NCBI RefSeq assembly: GCF_040719145.1
Contig: NZ_JBFDUZ010000001.1
Location: 2,542,001-2,606,000, forward strand
Source of the DNA: Paenibacillus sp. JQZ6Y-1
GTDB lineage: Bacteria > Bacillota > Bacilli > Paenibacillales > Paenibacillaceae
Length of the DNA: 64,000 nucleotides
Direction of reading: 5' to 3'
Part shown: in pieces, positions 54,176-63,195 of the stretch
Layout of the letters: each line of letters begins with the position of its first letter
How positions within the stretch are numbered: position 1 is the stretch's first letter
Made by a program: the position numbers and the translations under genes
The notes under the pieces: generated by a model
What the model was told of the DNA's origin: nothing
Databases searched by the model: none
The model's input: the letters and a program-made list of their open reading frames with translations, nothing else

Positions 54176-55078
54176 TTAATGATCGCGTTGCACCAGATAA
54201 TCGGCGATTTCTTCCAGACGACTGGAGTCTTTGAGATTGGCTTGTTGTAACGCATCCTTCGCACTTGCTGTTAGCCGCGCCACCTCTTGCTGCGAAGCCT
54301 CCAAGCCGATGAAATACGGATACGTTACCTTTTGCAGCTTACTGTCGCTCTGCGTTTTTTTGCCAAGCTTGGCTTCGTCGCCGATCACATCGAGAATATC
54401 GTCCTGAATTTGAAAAGCAAGCCCAATATCTGAGCCAAAGCGACGCAGCGCTTCCAGCTGTTCATCCGTAGCGCCAGCAGTTCGTGCACCGGCAGTCAGT
54501 GAAAACATGAACAGATCGGCTGTTTTGTGCAGATGAATATATTGCAGCTGCGATAGCTCCGTCATGCCCTGCTCGCCTTCCATATCAGCAACTTGTCCGC
54601 CCACCATACCGCGCGGACCAGCATATTCTGCTAAATCACGTACAATATGCAGAGCAGCTTCGGCGCTTACTCCATGCTGTACCGAATCGGTAGCAGCATG
54701 AAACGCATGGGTTAGCAGAGCATCGCCTGCCAGAATTGCCATCGCTTCACCGTAGACTTTGTGGTTGGTCAGCTTACCACGACGATAATCGTCATCGTCC
54801 ATCGCAGGCAAATCGTCGTGAATGAGTGAGTACGTATGTACCATCTCGACTGCACTCGCAACTGGAGCCGCAGCTTCCCGACTTCCGCCAAGCGCTTCCG
54901 CTGCTGCAATTACGAATACGGGACGCAGACGCTTTCCACCTGCCATCAGCGAATACAGCATGGATTCCTTGAGCGTCCCCGGCACCTGCCACTCCTGCGG
55001 CAGAAACTGCTTCAGCTGTTGTTCCATAAATGCAGAAATATCGTTGATATAAGATTTCAGCTCTGGACGACTAGTCAA
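54176..55078 (-). CDS. ispA: Polyprenyl synthase (farnesyl diphosphate synthase)
   Basis: About 300 residues from a TTG at 55078 that overlaps the end of xseB; no ATG lies near the expected N-terminus, and a GTG at 55087 is an alternative. First Asp-rich motif in HDDLPAMDDDD with the following RRGKLTNHK, and second motif in QIQDDILDVIGD. It condenses IPP and DMAPP to farnesyl diphosphate for quinones and the undecaprenyl carrier. Confidence 0.92.
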   Translation of the reverse strand: MTSRPELKSYINDISAFMEQQLKQFLPQEWQVPGTLKESMLYSLMAGGKRLRPVFVIAAAEALGGSREAAAPVASAVEMVHTYSLIHDDLPAMDDDDYRRGKLTNHKVYGEAMAILAGDALLTHAFHAATDSVQHGVSAEAALHIVRDLAEYAGPRGMVGGQVADMEGEQGMTELSQLQYIHLHKTADLFMFSLTAGARTAGATDEQLEALRRFGSDIGLAFQIQDDILDVIGDEAKLGKKTQSDSKLQKVTYPYFIGLEASQQEVARLTASAKDALQQANLKDSSRLEEIADYLVQRDH

Positions 55079-55331
55079 TGATTTCACCGCTTTCGGCAGC
55101 ATCAAAAGGCTTTTTGCGCAGCTCGCCGTCTTCCTCAACGATCATCTCGATCTTACGTTCCACTTCTTCCAATTTGGAGCCGCAAACCTGCGACAGCTTC
55201 ATTCCTTGCTGAAACAGATCAATCGCCTTTTCCAGCGGTACATCGCCGTGTTCCAGTTCGGATACGATTTCTTCCAGTCGATCCATCGCCTGTTCAAAAT
55301 TAAGCTCCTGTTCCTTTGCCGCCTTCGCCAT
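55071..55331 (-). CDS. xseB: Exodeoxyribonuclease VII small subunit
   Basis: 86 residues. The family core is LNFEQAMDRLEEIVSELEHGDVPLEKAIDLFQQG. It overlaps xseA by 32 bp and ispA by 8 bp, showing tight operon packing. GAGGAGG precedes the ATG at 55331. Confidence 0.95.
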   Translation of the reverse strand: MAKAAKEQELNFEQAMDRLEEIVSELEHGDVPLEKAIDLFQQGMKLSQVCGSKLEEVERKIEMIVEEDGELRKKPFDAAESGEIID

Positions 55332-56685
55332 CGTTGTGCGCCTCCTCTATCGTGAATACATTACAATGCAATTGTCCATCTTCTAGATTCACCTTGATCA
55401 TATCGCCCGGTGATACTTGATTGACCGATTTGATCAACTGCTGTTCCGGCTCATCATATACAAGACTGTAGCCGCGCGCCATGACCTTGAGCGGGCTGAG
55501 CGCATCCAGCTGTTTGAGACCGAAGCCCAGCTTCTGCTGCTTTTGTCGCACAATCTGCTGCATACGCAGCTCCAATTGACGACGAGCAGATTCGGTGCGA
55601 CGTTTCGCATACACTAGCTGATCCTGTGGATTATGACGTGCTAGACGCTGATTCAATCGCCCGAGTCGGTCACGCTGAATATGCCCGCGCCGCTGCAAAC
55701 TGGATGTCAGACGACGCTCTAGCAGATCAAGTCGAGTCATATGCTGAACGAGCTGACGCTGTGGATGCAGCAATGCAGGCGAGCGCTTGAGTCGATTCAA
55801 GCGATCCCGCTGGCGCTGAGACAAACGGAGTAATCCCTGACGTAGCTGGCGCCGCAACTGACCGATTTGTGCTTTCAGCTCATTCATGCTCGGCACTGCC
55901 AGTTCTGCTGCTGCTGTCGGTGTAGCCGCGCGCAGATCAGCAGCAAAATCAGCAATCGTAAAATCAGTTTCGTGCCCCACCGCGGAGATGATCGGAATCT
56001 TCGAGCCAACGATAGCGCGTGCCACCATTTCCTCATTAAATGCCCATAACTCTTCCAATGAACCACCGCCACGACCGACAATCAGCACGTCGGCTTCGCC
56101 AAGTGCATTCAGATCGCGGATCGCTTTGACAATGGAAGGTGCTGCACCTTTCCCCTGTACCAGCACCGGATAAACTATGATGTTGACAACCGGATACCGT
56201 CGACGCAAGGTGATGACAATATCACGTACCGCAGCACCGGTTGGTGACGTAACGACACCAATCGTACGCGGATATTGCGGTAATGCCCGTTTGCGTGAGG
56301 AATCAAACAGCCCTTCATGCTCCAGCCTCTGCTTGAGCTGTTCATACGCCAGATACAGACTGCCGATACCGTCCGGCTGCATCTGAGTAGCATAAAATTG
56401 ATACTGTCCGTCTCGCTCATATACAGAAATATAGCCGCGCGCAATGACGCGCGCGCCTTCTTTCGGAATAAACGGCAACCGCTGATTGTACGATGCGAAC
56501 ATAATACACTTAATCCGGCTACCTTCATCTTTTAGCGTAAAATACATATGTCCGCTCGAATGGTGCGTGAAATTGGAAATCTCGCCCCTCAGCCAGACTT
56601 CGGAGAGCAGCGGATCAGACTCCATTTTCATTCGGATATATTTATTAATCTCCTTGATGGAGTATATGCGCTGCTGTTGCTGCAT
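55300..56685 (-). CDS. xseA: Exodeoxyribonuclease VII large subunit
   Basis: 461 residues. N-terminal OB fold (LSEVWLRGEISNFTHHSSGHMYFTLKDEGSRI), central nuclease domain with VVTSPTGAAVRDIVITLRRRYP and the GRGGGSLEELWAFNEE motif, then a long Arg/Gln-rich coiled coil (about 280-400). Degrades single-stranded DNA from either end, with XseB. AAAGGCGG precedes the ATG. Confidence 0.96.
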   Translation of the reverse strand: MQQQQRIYSIKEINKYIRMKMESDPLLSEVWLRGEISNFTHHSSGHMYFTLKDEGSRIKCIMFASYNQRLPFIPKEGARVIARGYISVYERDGQYQFYATQMQPDGIGSLYLAYEQLKQRLEHEGLFDSSRKRALPQYPRTIGVVTSPTGAAVRDIVITLRRRYPVVNIIVYPVLVQGKGAAPSIVKAIRDLNALGEADVLIVGRGGGSLEELWAFNEEMVARAIVGSKIPIISAVGHETDFTIADFAADLRAATPTAAAELAVPSMNELKAQIGQLRRQLRQGLLRLSQRQRDRLNRLKRSPALLHPQRQLVQHMTRLDLLERRLTSSLQRRGHIQRDRLGRLNQRLARHNPQDQLVYAKRRTESARRQLELRMQQIVRQKQQKLGFGLKQLDALSPLKVMARGYSLVYDEPEQQLIKSVNQVSPGDMIKVNLEDGQLHCNVFTIEEAHNDGEGGKGTGA

Positions 56686-56699
56686 GTAAGCCGCCTTTC

Positions 56700-57557
56700 T
56701 CAGTTCAAGCCATAGGCACGTCGTGCAGCCACCAGCGTATTTTGCATCAGCATGGTGATTGTCATAGGACCAACGCCGCCCGGAACCGGAGTGATTGGAC
56801 CGGATACTTCCTTCGCACTTTCAAAATCAACATCGCCCGCCAGCTTGCCATTTTCGAGGCGGTTCATGCCCACATCGATGACAACAGCACCCGGCTTAAT
56901 GAAGCTAGCATCGACAAAGTTAGCACGACCGATTGCTACTACGAGCACATCCGCTTGCTTTGTCAGCTCTTTCATGTTAGCTGTACGGGAATGACACATC
57001 GTAACCGTCGCATTCTCGCGTTGCAACAGCAGGGACACCGGTTTACCGACGATATTGCTGCGTCCGATGACGACCGCATGCTTGCCGGACAGATCGATGC
57101 CCGTGCGTTTGATCATCTCAATCACGCCTGCCGGTGTACATGGCAGCAAACTATCATCGCCGATCACCAGATTACCGACATTGATCGGATGGAATCCGTC
57201 TACGTCTTTGATTGGGGAAATCGCGTCGATTACTGCTTTTTCCTCAATATGCTTCGGCAATGGAAGCTGAACGAGAATACCGTGAATATTGTCCTGCTTG
57301 TTCAGCTTATCAACGAGGGCAAGCAGTTCGTCCTGCGACGTTTCAGCCGATAGACGATGCACTTCGGAATAGTAGCCTAAATCATGGCAAGCCTTTTCTT
57401 TATTGCGTACATAAACCTGTGAAGCTGGGTCTTCGCCGACCAGTACAACTGCCAGTCCGGGCTGAGCACCCTGCGCTTTCATTTTCTCCACTTCCTGCTG
57501 GATGTCCTGACGGATGTCCTTCGAAATCTGTGTACCGCTAATGATTGTTGCTGCCAT
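56700..57557 (-). CDS. folD: Bifunctional methylenetetrahydrofolate dehydrogenase/cyclohydrolase
   Basis: 285 residues from the ATG at 57557, with AAAGGAG upstream. Catalytic block YVRNKEKACHDLGY with the conserved Lys near 56, GILVQLPLP, and the NADP-binding VVIGRSNIVGKPVSLLL; C-terminal ITPVPGGVGPMTITMLMQNT. Interconverts methylene- and formyl-tetrahydrofolate. Only 14 bp separate it from xseA. Confidence 0.97.
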   Translation of the reverse strand: MAATIISGTQISKDIRQDIQQEVEKMKAQGAQPGLAVVLVGEDPASQVYVRNKEKACHDLGYYSEVHRLSAETSQDELLALVDKLNKQDNIHGILVQLPLPKHIEEKAVIDAISPIKDVDGFHPINVGNLVIGDDSLLPCTPAGVIEMIKRTGIDLSGKHAVVIGRSNIVGKPVSLLLQRENATVTMCHSRTANMKELTKQADVLVVAIGRANFVDASFIKPGAVVIDVGMNRLENGKLAGDVDFESAKEVSGPITPVPGGVGPMTITMLMQNTLVAARRAYGLN

Positions 57558-57666
57558 GATAATTCGCTCCTTTAACATTGAAAAATGGTATGATGCAGGG
57601 TAACCCTGTGTATACACGTAACTTTTGCAATGACCTGATGCGGAATAACACTCATGCTGTCGATAA

Positions 57667-58125
57667 TTACTGCTGCTTGCCTTTGAGCTTGTCGAGATCC
57701 TGAATCATTTTACCAAGCACGCCATTTACGAACTTGCCAGATTCCTCGGTGCCAAAATGCTTGGACAATTCAATTGCTTCATTGACCGCAACCTTCGCCG
57801 GTACATCCTCGGTAAACACCATCTCATACACCGCCAAACGCAAAATTTGACGATCCACACGAGACAGACGGCTAACCTGCCAATTCTGCAAATAATCCAC
57901 CAGCAGCCCGTCAATCGCTTCGCGTTGATTCCAGACGCCATTTACAACGTCCAGCACATACGCACTCAGTTCTACTTCGTCGCGTACTTGAACTTCTGAT
58001 TCATTATCCGCAGCCGCTTCTTCCAGCAGCATCTCGACCGCTTCCTTCGCCTGCACCTCATTCATTTCCATCTGATACAAACTTTGCACCGTAATCTCCC
58101 GCGCCAATCTTCTTTTAATCGCCAT
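57667..58125 (-). CDS. nusB: Transcription antitermination factor NusB
   Basis: 152 residues from the ATG at 58125 (AAGGA upstream); the frame continues 30 codons further 5' into low-complexity sequence without homology. Helical RNA-binding protein: MAIKRRLAREITVQSLYQMEMN, then ISKIR-type core here as LSRVDRQILRLAVYEMVF and VAVNEAIELSKHFGTEESGKFVNGVLGK. With NusE it assembles rRNA antitermination complexes. The upstream spacer is unusual in composition. Confidence 0.94.
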   Translation of the reverse strand: MAIKRRLAREITVQSLYQMEMNEVQAKEAVEMLLEEAAADNESEVQVRDEVELSAYVLDVVNGVWNQREAIDGLLVDYLQNWQVSRLSRVDRQILRLAVYEMVFTEDVPAKVAVNEAIELSKHFGTEESGKFVNGVLGKMIQDLDKLKGKQQ

Positions 58126-58675
58126 TTCCTTCATATCCTTCCGCAACCACCCGCAGTCCAAGATAACCAAGCCATACCCAGCCGCCACAACCCCACGCCC
58201 TATATCGCCCATCATCCCAAGCCCACGACCATTGCCTCTTTATTGTGTGTAATCCATTCCAACAACATTCATATCCAAAACAAACAAAACAAACTTCAAC
58301 TCATACCACTATAAAATGAAGTTCATCCAAACTCAAAGTTCAAGCCCATCTTCTAACACCCAACCAAAGTTTTCATTTGCAACCTCTCCCAAGCGCCAAA
58401 GCCCATTCTTGCAAGCTCTTATGCTCTTGTCTCTTACCAAGCAGTCTCCAACCAGCAACCTAATGAATCACAAGCGCCAGCCATTCACCCATAGTCCGCA
58501 GTGCATAACATCCAGCCCACAGCCTATGCGCAATACTCTTTTGAGAAAAAGAAAGCGTCGTAGAACACCCTCAGCACCAAAGAAAAGTTGCAAATGAAAA
58601 ACCCCATCATACATAATTTGCCGGTTCACGCCTCAACAATAATAGTGCAATCCGGGAAATGATGTATGACAGGGT
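58126..58675. other. 550-bp spacer with strong strand skew upstream of nusB
   Basis: The plus strand is C/A-rich and G-poor over about 58140-58560. It has a 93-codon plus-strand frame (58316-58597) of Ser/Pro/Arg-rich low complexity without a ribosome site, and a pair of 14-bp inverted repeats (58370-58600). The motif AAGCGCCA occurs twice (near 58391 and 58472). No gene is supported. Confidence 0.6.
58370..58600. repeat. 231-bp segment bounded by perfect 14-bp inverted repeats
   Basis: TTTTCATTTGCAAC (58370-58383) and GTTGCAAATGAAAA (58587-58600) are exact inverse copies. Might be a small non-autonomous element (MITE-like) or the arms of a long-range RNA pairing. No flanking target duplication was clear. 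Confidence 0.6.
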
Positions 58676-58909
58676 TCATCGAAATGGACGCCAGCGGTCG
58701 CCGAACCATTCACCGAGGCGCTGCCACGGAATGAACGGACCAAGCCGGAGATCCCGGTTTCGACCGACGGTATAACCTATGAACACTAACAATGCAAAGA
58801 ACAACATATCCCAAAAACCAACCGTTAAATACAAAATACCGCAGCAGATGCCTGCCAGCACGCCAAGAATACGTCCGCCGTGCGTCTCCCAGATCTGTTT
58901 CCATATCAT
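58676..58909 (-). CDS. DUF2273 small membrane protein
   Basis: 77 residues: two membrane helices (GGRILGVLAGICCGILYLTVGFWDMLFFALLVFIGYTVG) and a basic C-terminus. Members are encoded with AmaP and Asp23. It starts 15 bp after amaP, so it is co-transcribed, and probably forms part of the membrane-anchored alkaline-shock complex. Confidence 0.88.
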   Translation of the reverse strand: MIWKQIWETHGGRILGVLAGICCGILYLTVGFWDMLFFALLVFIGYTVGRNRDLRLGPFIPWQRLGEWFGDRWRPFR

Positions 58910-58924
58910 GAGGATAGCCTCCCT

Positions 58925-59464
58925 CTACTGCACTCTGCTCTTGAATGCAGGCGAATGAACGATATTGGCGATGTAGACCGAAACATTGGACACAGGAATC
59001 CCTGTAATCTGCTCAATTTCGGTATGAATACTTTTTTGCATACTTTCCGTCAGACCGGGAATCGGCGTCTCGCCGTCTACAACGGCACGAATCGTAATAT
59101 CCAAACCGGATTCAATCACACGAACACGGGTTTTGAGATCCCGCACACCGCGCGTTCGCTCCGCTACCTTCAACGTCATATTTTCAATCGTTTCCAGTGA
59201 AATCTGAATATCGCCAAACTCAGTATGCTGATGCACCGCATTCATGTTCCCCCGCTCCGTCCGAATGGACACATAGAAAAAGCGGATGCTAAGCAAGAAT
59301 AGTACGACGGCAATGATTACGATGGTGATATATACATTTTGCTCATTCCGGTAATCCAGTTCCATGGGAACCTGACCGCTAAGCAGTAAGATGACCAGCA
59401 CGGAGAGAATACCAATACTGAGACTGTAAATAAATAAGAGCAGCCGATCCATAATTTTAGCCAA
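58925..59464 (-). CDS. amaP: Alkaline shock membrane anchor protein AmaP
   Basis: 179 residues from the TTG at 59464, with AAGGGGG about 10 bases upstream; an internal ATG four codons later is an alternative. Two N-terminal membrane helices (LLLFIYSLSIGILSVLVILLLSG and VYITIVIIAVVLFLLSIRFFYVS) and a cytosolic Asp23-like domain with VIESGLDITIRAVVDGETPIPGL. In Staphylococcus AmaP tethers Asp23 to the membrane. Two hairpins separate it from the asp23 gene. Confidence 0.88.
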   Translation of the reverse strand: MAKIMDRLLLFIYSLSIGILSVLVILLLSGQVPMELDYRNEQNVYITIVIIAVVLFLLSIRFFYVSIRTERGNMNAVHQHTEFGDIQISLETIENMTLKVAERTRGVRDLKTRVRVIESGLDITIRAVVDGETPIPGLTESMQKSIHTEIEQITGIPVSNVSVYIANIVHSPAFKSRVQ

Positions 59465-59490
59465 CAGTGTGCAGCCCCCTTACAATATAC

Positions 59491-59629
59491 TAAACCCCAG
59501 ACTGCCTCGTCAGGGGTTTATGATTGAGTAGCTTAGTGAAACCAAGCGAACTCGCTTCTGGCATATACGATGCGCATATGCGGGGTTGAATAGAATGCGG
59601 CAGCTTATGTTTTGCATAGATGCTGCCGC
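59491..59629 (-). terminator. Two hairpins between asp23 and amaP
   Basis: GCGGCAGC / GCTGCCGC (59597-59629) just after the asp23 stop and TAAACCCC / GGGGTTTA (59491-59520) just before amaP. The first has its T-rich flank toward the plus strand, so on the minus strand these may attenuate or protect mRNA rather than fully terminate. Confidence 0.55.
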
Positions 59630-59635
59630 TTTCTT

Positions 59636-60043
59636 TTATTTTACACGGTGGGTGAATTCGCTCTCTTCCGCTTTCTCCACGGTTTCCAGATGGACATCGT
59701 GAATCTGCACGTTGACTTCAATAACGCTCAGACCGGTCATTGTTTCGATGGAACGTTTCACGTTGCGTTGAATCTCGGCAGCCACTTCTGGCAAACGATG
59801 TCCGTATTGGACAATAACCGATACGTCAACCGCTGCTTCGCGCTGACCAACCTCGACTTTGACACCACGGGACAAATTTTTGCGTCCCAGCAGTTCAGCG
59901 ATTCCGCCAGCGAAGCCGCCGCTCATGCCTGCCACTCCGTTCACTTCAATCGTCGCTAGACCAGCGATGACCTCGATCACTTCGGGCGCAATCTGAATCT
60001 CGCCGATGTCCGTCCGTTCAAATTCAGTCGGGAATGTACTCAT
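59636..60043 (-). CDS. yqhY: Asp23/Gls24 family envelope stress response protein (YqhY)
   Basis: 135 residues. Asp23 family core: GEIQIAPEVIEVIAGLATIEVNGVAGMSGG, then GVKVEVGQREAAVDVSVIVQYGHRLPEVAAEIQRNVKRSIETMTGL. GGAGG precedes the ATG. B. subtilis YqhY lies in the same place after accC and affects acetyl-CoA carboxylase activity, so its position next to accBC is probably functional. Confidence 0.93.
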   Translation of the reverse strand: MSTFPTEFERTDIGEIQIAPEVIEVIAGLATIEVNGVAGMSGGFAGGIAELLGRKNLSRGVKVEVGQREAAVDVSVIVQYGHRLPEVAAEIQRNVKRSIETMTGLSVIEVNVQIHDVHLETVEKAEESEFTHRVK

Positions 60044-60118
60044 GATTTATACACCTCCTGCCAAGTAAACTAAATATAACATGTACCCGTTTGCTTGACA
60101 AACGCAAGCTGGCGGGGA

Positions 60119-61462
60119 TTACACTTCGTTTTCTTCGAGGAATTTGATGTCAAAATCGCCGCGTACAAACGTCTCGTGATTCAGCAAACGCAGGTGGAAC
60201 GGGATCGTCGTATAGATGCCTTCAATCGCGAATTCATCCAGCGCACGCTTCATTTTGGCAATCGCTTCGGCGCGTGTCGGCGCCCAGACGATCAGCTTAG
60301 CAATCATCGAATCGTAATACGGAGAAATAGTGTAGCCTGGATACGCGCCACTATCGACACGCACACCCGGTCCGCCCGGTGGCAGATAAAAATCAATTTT
60401 ACCCGGGCTTGGCATAAAGTTACGATCTGGATCTTCCGCATTGACGCGGCACTCGATGGACCAGCCGTTGATAACGACCTCTTCTTGTGTAAAGGACAAT
60501 GGATGCCCTTCTGCCACATGAATCATTTCCTGAATCAGATCGACGCCGGTTACCATTTCGGTTACCGGATGCTCTACCTGAATCCGAGTGTTCATTTCCA
60601 TGAAGTAAAATTGCTCATCTGGACCGAGTAGGAATTCCAGTGTACCTGCACCAGAGTAATTGACCGCTTTGGCTGCGCGTACAGCCGCTGCGCCCATTTT
60701 CTCACGCAGTTCTGGCGACAACACAGGGCAAGGTGCTTCTTCTACCAGCTTTTGACGACGACGCTGTACTGAGCAATCGCGTTCGCCCAGATGCACGGCA
60801 TTGCCATGACGGTCAGCGATGATCTGTACTTCGACGTGCTTCATGCCTGTCAGGAATTTCTCCAGATACACGCCGCCGTTACCGAATGCTTTCTCGGCTT
60901 CTTGCTGTGCGTTTGTAATCTGTTTGACAAGTGATTCTTCATCCTCAGCAAGACGAATCCCTTTACCACCACCGCCAGCAGTTGCCTTGATGATGACCGG
61001 ATACCCGATCTCACGCGCGATTTTCACCGCTTCGTTCAGATCTTCGACAATACCGTCGGAGCCTGGAATAACCGGTACGCCCGCTTCCAGCATCGTACGC
61101 TTCGCTTCGGATTTGTCACCCATACGATTGATCGCGTCTGGAGACGGACCAATAAAGGTGATGTTGCACGATTCGCAAATTTCCGCGAAATCGGCATTTT
61201 CCGCCAAAAATCCATAACCCGGATGCACCGCATCGCATTCTGTCAGCGTTGCAATACTCATCAGGTTCGTCAGATTCAGGTAGCTGTCCTTGGACAGTGT
61301 TGGACCGACACAGTATGCTTCATCTGCAAGACGAACATGCAGTGATTCGCGATCTGCTTCGGAATATATCGCTACCGTGGAGATACCCAGCTCACGGCAG
61401 GCACGAATAATACGAACCGCAATCTCGCCGCGGTTCGCGATCAGAATTTTTTGAAATTTCAT
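60119..61462 (-). CDS. accC: Acetyl-CoA carboxylase biotin carboxylase subunit
   Basis: 447 residues. ATP-grasp enzyme: [26 protein letters not shown] at the start, the glycine-rich ATP loop [14 protein letters not shown], biotin-site [23 protein letters not shown]. Carboxylates the biotin on AccB. GGAGG-like site before the ATG. Follows accB by 40 bp. Confidence 0.97.
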   Translation of the reverse strand: MKFQKILIANRGEIAVRIIRACRELGISTVAIYSEADRESLHVRLADEAYCVGPTLSKDSYLNLTNLMSIATLTECDAVHPGYGFLAENADFAEICESCNITFIGPSPDAINRMGDKSEAKRTMLEAGVPVIPGSDGIVEDLNEAVKIAREIGYPVIIKATAGGGGKGIRLAEDEESLVKQITNAQQEAEKAFGNGGVYLEKFLTGMKHVEVQIIADRHGNAVHLGERDCSVQRRRQKLVEEAPCPVLSPELREKMGAAAVRAAKAVNYSGAGTLEFLLGPDEQFYFMEMNTRIQVEHPVTEMVTGVDLIQEMIHVAEGHPLSFTQEEVVINGWSIECRVNAEDPDRNFMPSPGKIDFYLPPGGPGVRVDSGAYPGYTISPYYDSMIAKLIVWAPTRAEAIAKMKRALDEFAIEGIYTTIPFHLRLLNHETFVRGDFDIKFLEENEV

Positions 61463-61502
61463 TTGCCTTTCCTCCTTCAGCCTTATACGCGGATGCGTGG
61501 TC

Positions 61503-61985
61503 TTATTCCGGCTTCACCAGGAACAAAGGTTGGCCGTATTCAACCAGCTGTCCGTTTTCGGCAAGCACTTCGACGATCGTTCCGTTCACTTCCGCTTCCA
61601 GTTCGTTCATCAGCTTCATCGCTTCGATAATGCAAACAGGGGATTTGGTGTTGACCTTGTCGCCTACACTTGCGAATGGTCCCGCTTCTGGGGACGGGGA
61701 ACGATAGAAAGTTCCGACCATAGGAGACACAATTTTATGTAGTGTCGGATCGGCTTCCGGTGCTACTGGCGCAGCGGCAGGTGTCGCTGCAGGAGTTGCT
61801 GGTGTAGCTGCGGCAGGTTGAACCGCCGGTGCTGCTTGTACAGCTGGCGCTTGCATGAATACCGTTTCGGCTTTGCCTGGTTTACGGATAACGAGGCGAG
61901 AGCCTTCGTTTTCGATTTCAACTTCCTGTACGGACGTCTCGTCCACCAGTTGAATGAGTTCTTTGATCTCGTTTAATTTAAACAT
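61503..61985 (-). CDS. accB: Acetyl-CoA carboxylase biotin carboxyl carrier protein
   Basis: 160 residues. N-terminal domain, Ala/Pro-rich linker (about 45-80) and the biotinyl domain with lysine in [18 protein letters not shown] near residue 123. Carries the carboxyl group between AccC and the transferase subunits. In B. subtilis the spoIIIAA-AH operon lies directly upstream of accB; here the next gene upstream is a VOC-family gene. Confidence 0.96.
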   Translation of the reverse strand: MFKLNEIKELIQLVDETSVQEVEIENEGSRLVIRKPGKAETVFMQAPAVQAAPAVQPAAATPATPAATPAAAPVAPEADPTLHKIVSPMVGTFYRSPSPEAGPFASVGDKVNTKSPVCIIEAMKLMNELEAEVNGTIVEVLAENGQLVEYGQPLFLVKPE

Positions 61986-62055
61986 CTATACATTCACTCC
62001 TTTGGCTTTATCGCCTGTCAGATGAGCGCAATTTGGCGCCCATTTCGGGAAAATT

Positions 62056-62080
62056 ACACATAACGCTATGTATTATAGCA
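62056..62080 (-). promoter_or_regulatory. accB promoter, extended -10
   Basis: TGCTATAAT on the minus strand (62080-62072) is an extended -10; the start lies about 80 bp before accB. An ACATA / TATGT inverted repeat (about 62057-62070) follows at the predicted start. Confidence 0.55.
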
Positions 62081-62088
62081 CATTCATC

Positions 62089-62121
62089 AAAAAGGCGTGA
62101 ACATCTTTGTTCACGCCTTTT
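62089..62121 (-). terminator. Terminator of the VOC-family gene
   Basis: Stem AAAAAGGCGTGAACA / TGTTCACGCCTTTT with a 4-base loop; U-run on either strand. Confidence 0.92.
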
Positions 62122-62201
62122 GCGGAAGAAGTCATTTACCCGCTATTCGGTGAACGACTGCTTGCCAATTTTCAATTTTACAATGCAAAAGGAATACGGT
62201 A

Positions 62202-62564
62202 TTACGATTCCTCTGGTGAAACGATCCGACCAATACGTACCAGTAAACCAGTAGGGTCGCTGACTGCAAATTCATACACGCCCCACGGTTTGACGCAAGG
62301 TGTTCCTTTTTCGATAATCAAATCGCTCACCTGTGCCGCTATCTCATCGACGTTATCCACATACAAATACAAACCAAAGGGATTGTCCTCGACCGTTTTA
62401 GGCCAATCGGGTACATGATTCAAATGCAGATGCCAACCGCGTCCATCCGCGAGAATCCGGTACTCGCCGTAATCACTGAGTACGTCAAACCCTAATCGTT
62501 TATAGAACGCTTCACTTTCATCCAAATCTTTGCTCGCTATAATAGGAACGGAATAATGATTCAC
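62202..62564 (-). CDS. VOC family protein (bleomycin-resistance/glyoxalase fold)
   Basis: 120 residues, two beta-alpha-beta-beta-beta modules: VPIIASKDLDESEAFYKRLGFDVLSDYGEYRIL and FGLYLYVDNVDEIAAQVSDLII, ending FAVSDPTGLLVRIG with the conserved Glu in YEFAVSDP. Resembles bleomycin-binding proteins, which sequester the drug without metal catalysis. Substrate unproven. It lies in the place where spoIIIA would be expected and has its own terminator. Confidence 0.82.
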   Translation of the reverse strand: MNHYSVPIIASKDLDESEAFYKRLGFDVLSDYGEYRILADGRGWHLHLNHVPDWPKTVEDNPFGLYLYVDNVDEIAAQVSDLIIEKGTPCVKPWGVYEFAVSDPTGLLVRIGRIVSPEES

Positions 62565-62676
62565 TTCATCTTCCTCCTCTTTGTAGGCAAAGCTGCTGCC
62601 GATTTAGCATGATCATGTCTGTCCCTTTAAGACTATCCTTAGGCTCTATCGTATGTTGCTGTGGAGTTCAGTCGAC

Positions 62677-63195
62677 TTAACGACGATCCTGTGGTCCGCC
62701 TACGAAGGCTTGTTCTTCGGTATCCAGACCGTAAGCGGTGTGGAGAGCAGCTACAACGTCATTCAGTTTGCCTGCTTCGATTACGCAGGACACTTTGATT
62801 TCGGAGGTGCTGACCATTTTGATACTAACGCCTTGAGTGGAAATCGCCTCGAACATTTGAGCAGCTACACCCGGATGGCTAACCATGCCTGCGCCAACGA
62901 TGGAAACTTTGACCAGATCAACTTCGGATGTCACTTCATCGTATGGAAGTTCGCCGCGGATCGCTTGGATCACTTGCAGGGCGCGTTCGCGTTCTTCGAG
63001 ATTCACGGTAAAGGAGAAATCAGCTTTGCCGTTCATTACGCCGCTTTGTACGATAATATCCACGTCGATCTTGGCAGTTGCGAGTTCGCTGAACATTTTG
63101 GCGAGTACACCGGGAATGTCATTGACCCCTCTGACCGTAATACGTGCTACGTTTTTGTCATAAGCGATGCCGCTGACTACCGCTCCCTGTTCCAT
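62677..63195 (-). CDS. lysC: Aspartate kinase beta subunit (internal in-frame start of lysC)
   Basis: In-frame ATG at 63195 preceded by AAGGAGG at 8 bases, giving a 172-residue product beginning MEQGAVVSGIAYDKNVARITVRG that contains both ACT domains. B. subtilis aspartokinase II is known to be an alpha2-beta2 enzyme with such a beta subunit of similar size. Confidence 0.72.
   Translation of the reverse strand: MEQGAVVSGIAYDKNVARITVRGVNDIPGVLAKMFSELATAKIDVDIIVQSGVMNGKADFSFTVNLEERERALQVIQAIRGELPYDEVTSEVDLVKVSIVGAGMVSHPGVAAQMFEAISTQGVSIKMVSTSEIKVSCVIEAGKLNDVVAALHTAYGLDTEEQAFVGGPQDRR

Noticed and set aside
58316-58597. 93-codon plus-strand frame rich in Ser, Pro and Arg
   Set aside because: No ribosome site, composition follows from the C/A-rich DNA, and it spans the inverted-repeat segment.
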